A stretch of DNA of 64,000 nt, from contig CP013997.1 of the NCBI GenBank assembly GCA_001534745.1, positions 4,216,001 through 4,280,000 on the forward strand, read 5' to 3'. The notes beneath the pieces were generated by a model. That model ran no database searches. It saw only the letters and a list, made by a program, of their open reading frames with translations, and had not been told where the DNA came from. A program made the translations under genes and the position numbers. Shown piece by piece: positions 62,327 to 64,000 of the stretch (its first letter is position 1; every line of letters begins with the position of its first letter). The stretch comes from Pseudomonas monteilii. Its GTDB lineage: Bacteria > Pseudomonadota > Gammaproteobacteria > Pseudomonadales > Pseudomonadaceae.

Positions 62327-62731
62327 TCAGCAGGCGTGTCGTTCCTGACCGGCAACGAAACCGGGTACGTGGGCCTTGATGGCATCGAGCAGTTCGTCGC
62401 GGCTGAAGGGCTTGGTCAGGAACCGATCGGCGCCGACCACCTTGCCCCGTGCCTTGTCGAACAGCCCGTCGCGGGAAGACAGCAGGATCACCGGGGTGTC
62501 CTTGAAGGTGCTGTTGTGCTTGATCACCGCGCACGTCTGGTAGCCATCCAGGCGCGGCATCAGCACGTCGACGAAGATGACGTCGGGCGCCTGCTCGACG
62601 ATCTTGGCCAAGGCCTCGAACCCGTCGCTTGCGGTGACCACGTCACAGCCGGCTTCGCCCAGCAGGATCTGGGCGGTGCGGCGGATGGTGCTGGAGTCGT
62701 CGATCACCATCACCTTCAGTGGATGTTCCAT
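62327..62731 (-). CDS. pilG: CheY-like response regulator PilG (134 aa)
   Basis: Receiver domain with IDDSSTIRRTAQ (Asp11/Asp12), phospho-acceptor Asp55 in VIFVDVLMPRLDGY, and LTKPFSRDEL. PilG is the main output regulator promoting pilus extension and cAMP synthesis in P. aeruginosa. First gene of the pil-chp cluster; 44 bp separate it from pilH. The start at 62731 begins MEHPLKVMVID; longer readings enter the promoter region. Confidence 0.94.
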   Translation of the reverse strand: MEHPLKVMVIDDSSTIRRTAQILLGEAGCDVVTASDGFEALAKIVEQAPDVIFVDVLMPRLDGYQTCAVIKHNSTFKDTPVILLSSRDGLFDKARGKVVGADRFLTKPFSRDELLDAIKAHVPGFVAGQERHAC

Positions 62732-63029
62732 GGTGCGGGCCTCGGGTGTCGCGGGGTTGAGCGGGGGTGCAAGCTGCAAGTAGGGAGCGTGCGCGGTTGG
62801 GGCGGGGGAGTCAACGAAAATGGCAGCGCTGAGCGGACTCGTCCCAACGGGCACACCCTCCCTGGGCACGATTCCCCTCAGCCCTGCACGGTGGCACTCA
62901 CGACGCCGACCTGCTTGCGGCTTGCCGCTGACTACTTGCCGCTCTCCCCTTGACCCGCCGTGCACTCGGCGCCACCCTGAGCGACTTTCAATCGAATCAC
63001 CGCGGCCTCGCCGCCAAGAGGAATTCCCC
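62732..63029. promoter_or_regulatory. Divergent control region between pilG and gshB
   Basis: 298 bp without a gene. It holds heptamer-family words at 62769-62782 (GCAAGCTGCAAGTA) and 62913-62929 (GCTTGCGGCTTGCCGCT), both outside the immediate start regions. The gshB ribosome site is AAGAGGAA at 63016-63023. No convincing sigma70 pair was found for either gene. Confidence 0.5.
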
Positions 63030-63983
63030 ATGAGCGTTCGCCTCGGGATTGTCATGGACCCCATTGCGGGCATCTCGTACAAGAAGGACAGCTCGCTGGC
63101 CATGCTGCTGGCTGCCCAGGAGCGCGGCTGGTCGCTGTTCTACATGGAGCAGCGCGACCTGTACCTGGGCGCTGGCCAGGCGCGGGCGCAGATGCGTCCG
63201 CTTACGGTCTTCGCCGATCCGGCACGCTGGTTCGAACTGGGCGAGGAGCAGGACAGCCCACTGGCCGAGCTGGACGTGATCCTGATGCGCAAGGACCCGC
63301 CCTTCGACATGGAGTTCGTCTACAGCACCTACCTGCTCGAGCAGGCCGAAGCCGAAGGCGTGCTGGTGGTCAACCGCCCGCAAAGCCTGCGCGACTGCAA
63401 CGAGAAACTCTTCGCCACCCGCTTCCCCCAGTGCATGGCACCCACCGTGGTCAGCCGCCGCGCCGACATCCTGCGTGAATTCGCCAGCACCCACGGCGAT
63501 GTCATCCTCAAGCCCCTGGACGGCATGGGCGGCGCCTCGGTGTTCCGTCATCGCCCGGGCGACCCGAACCTGTCGGTGATCCTCGAGACCCTGACCCAGC
63601 ACGGCCAGCAGCAGATCATGGCCCAGGCCTACCTGCCGCAGATCGTCGACGGCGACAAGCGCATCCTGATGATCGATGGCGAGCCGGTGCCCTACTGCCT
63701 GGCGCGCATCCCGGCCAAGGGCGAGACCCGCGGCAACCTGGCGGCCGGTGGCCGGGGCGAGGTGCGCGAGCTGAGCGAGCGCGACCGCTGGATCGCCGCC
63801 CAGGTCGGCCCGACGCTGCGCGAGAAGGGCCTGTGGTTCGTCGGCCTGGACGTGATCGGCGACTACCTCACCGAGATCAACGTCACCAGCCCGACCTGTA
63901 TCCGCGAGATCGACGCCGCGCAGAACACCCAGATCGGCGCGCGTCTGATGGACACCATCGAGCGCCAGCTCAAGGCGCGTTGA
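63030..63983 (+). CDS. gshB: Glutathione synthetase (317 aa)
   Basis: ATP-grasp enzyme joining gamma-glutamylcysteine and glycine. The N-terminal domain begins RLGIVMDPIAGISYKKDSSLAML, the bacterial GshB signature; then DPPFDMEFVYSTYLLE, LKPLDGMGGASVFR (ATP-grasp loop), VDGDKRILMIDGEPVPYCLARIP and LDVIGDYLTEINVTSPTC. Length is typical. The ATG at 63030 has AAGAGGAA upstream; the longer frame is not conserved. This neighbour order (gshB beside pilG) is conserved in Pseudomonas. Confidence 0.97.
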   Translation: MSVRLGIVMDPIAGISYKKDSSLAMLLAAQERGWSLFYMEQRDLYLGAGQARAQMRPLTVFADPARWFELGEEQDSPLAELDVILMRKDPPFDMEFVYSTYLLEQAEAEGVLVVNRPQSLRDCNEKLFATRFPQCMAPTVVSRRADILREFASTHGDVILKPLDGMGGASVFRHRPGDPNLSVILETLTQHGQQQIMAQAYLPQIVDGDKRILMIDGEPVPYCLARIPAKGETRGNLAAGGRGEVRELSERDRWIAAQVGPTLREKGLWFVGLDVIGDYLTEINVTSPTCIREIDAAQNTQIGARLMDTIERQLKAR

Positions 63984-64000
63984 TCACCGACGCCAGGTGT

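Overview
The window is GC-rich chromosomal DNA of a gammaproteobacterium. Gene content and protein character point to a fluorescent Pseudomonas, most likely the P. putida group. The indicators are a trifunctional PutA with its own ribbon-helix-helix domain, an ArsR-methyltransferase regulator in front of metK, an S-adenosylhomocysteine (SAH) riboswitch in front of ahcY, Pseudomonas-type REP elements, and a pil-chp cluster without pilK and chpB. The assignment rests on recognition, not on a database search. No tRNA, rRNA, CRISPR array or prophage was seen. The only complete mobile element is one IS3-family insertion sequence.

Layout. 1-3284 (minus): end of a surface-polysaccharide locus (GT39-like membrane protein cut by the edge, GT2 glycosyltransferase, WapO-like carbamoyltransferase). 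3539-4375: rlmJ. 4539-10334: divergent proline genes putP and putA around a control region holding seven GTTGCA hexamers. 10427-18325: a small membrane protein, a TldD/TldE-like peptidase pair, an MdtD-like exporter, dbpA, a REP pair and a BaiN-like flavoprotein. 18434-24861: FUSC-family YccS-like protein, ElaA-like acetyltransferase, a winged-helix protein, a YgjP-like metallopeptidase, a REC-PAS-GGDEF-EAL protein and a DUF1348 protein.

25040-30894 (minus) is a central carbon block: tktA, epd, pgk, a small lipoprotein, then fba. 31124-33329 holds a SahR-like ArsR-methyltransferase regulator and metK, and 41855-44382 holds the riboswitch, ahcY and metF. Together these cover most of the SAM/methionine cycle, with a predicted protein operator at one end and an RNA switch at the other. 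Between them lie ligB (with a signal peptide), two tandem DUF1090 genes, mltA, a MAPEG protein, a CPA1 antiporter, and the IS element inserted in a tandem REP-containing array.

44480-53815 contains an orphan periplasmic binding protein, rhlE, yceI with cytochrome b561, a flavin amine oxidase with a long Ala/Pro/Lys tail, bioA, rsmE and a hemolysin III-family protein. 53882-62731 (minus) is the pilG-pilH-pilI-pilJ-chpA-chpC chemosensory cluster, with translational overlaps between several genes, and divergent gshB closes the window.

Most of the DNA is ordinary core genome. The less explained parts are the second TldD/TldE pair next to an exporter, the intergenic repeat families (an 81-bp dispersed repeat and a GCTTGYA heptamer tract), the amine oxidase tail, and the reduced Chp kinase.
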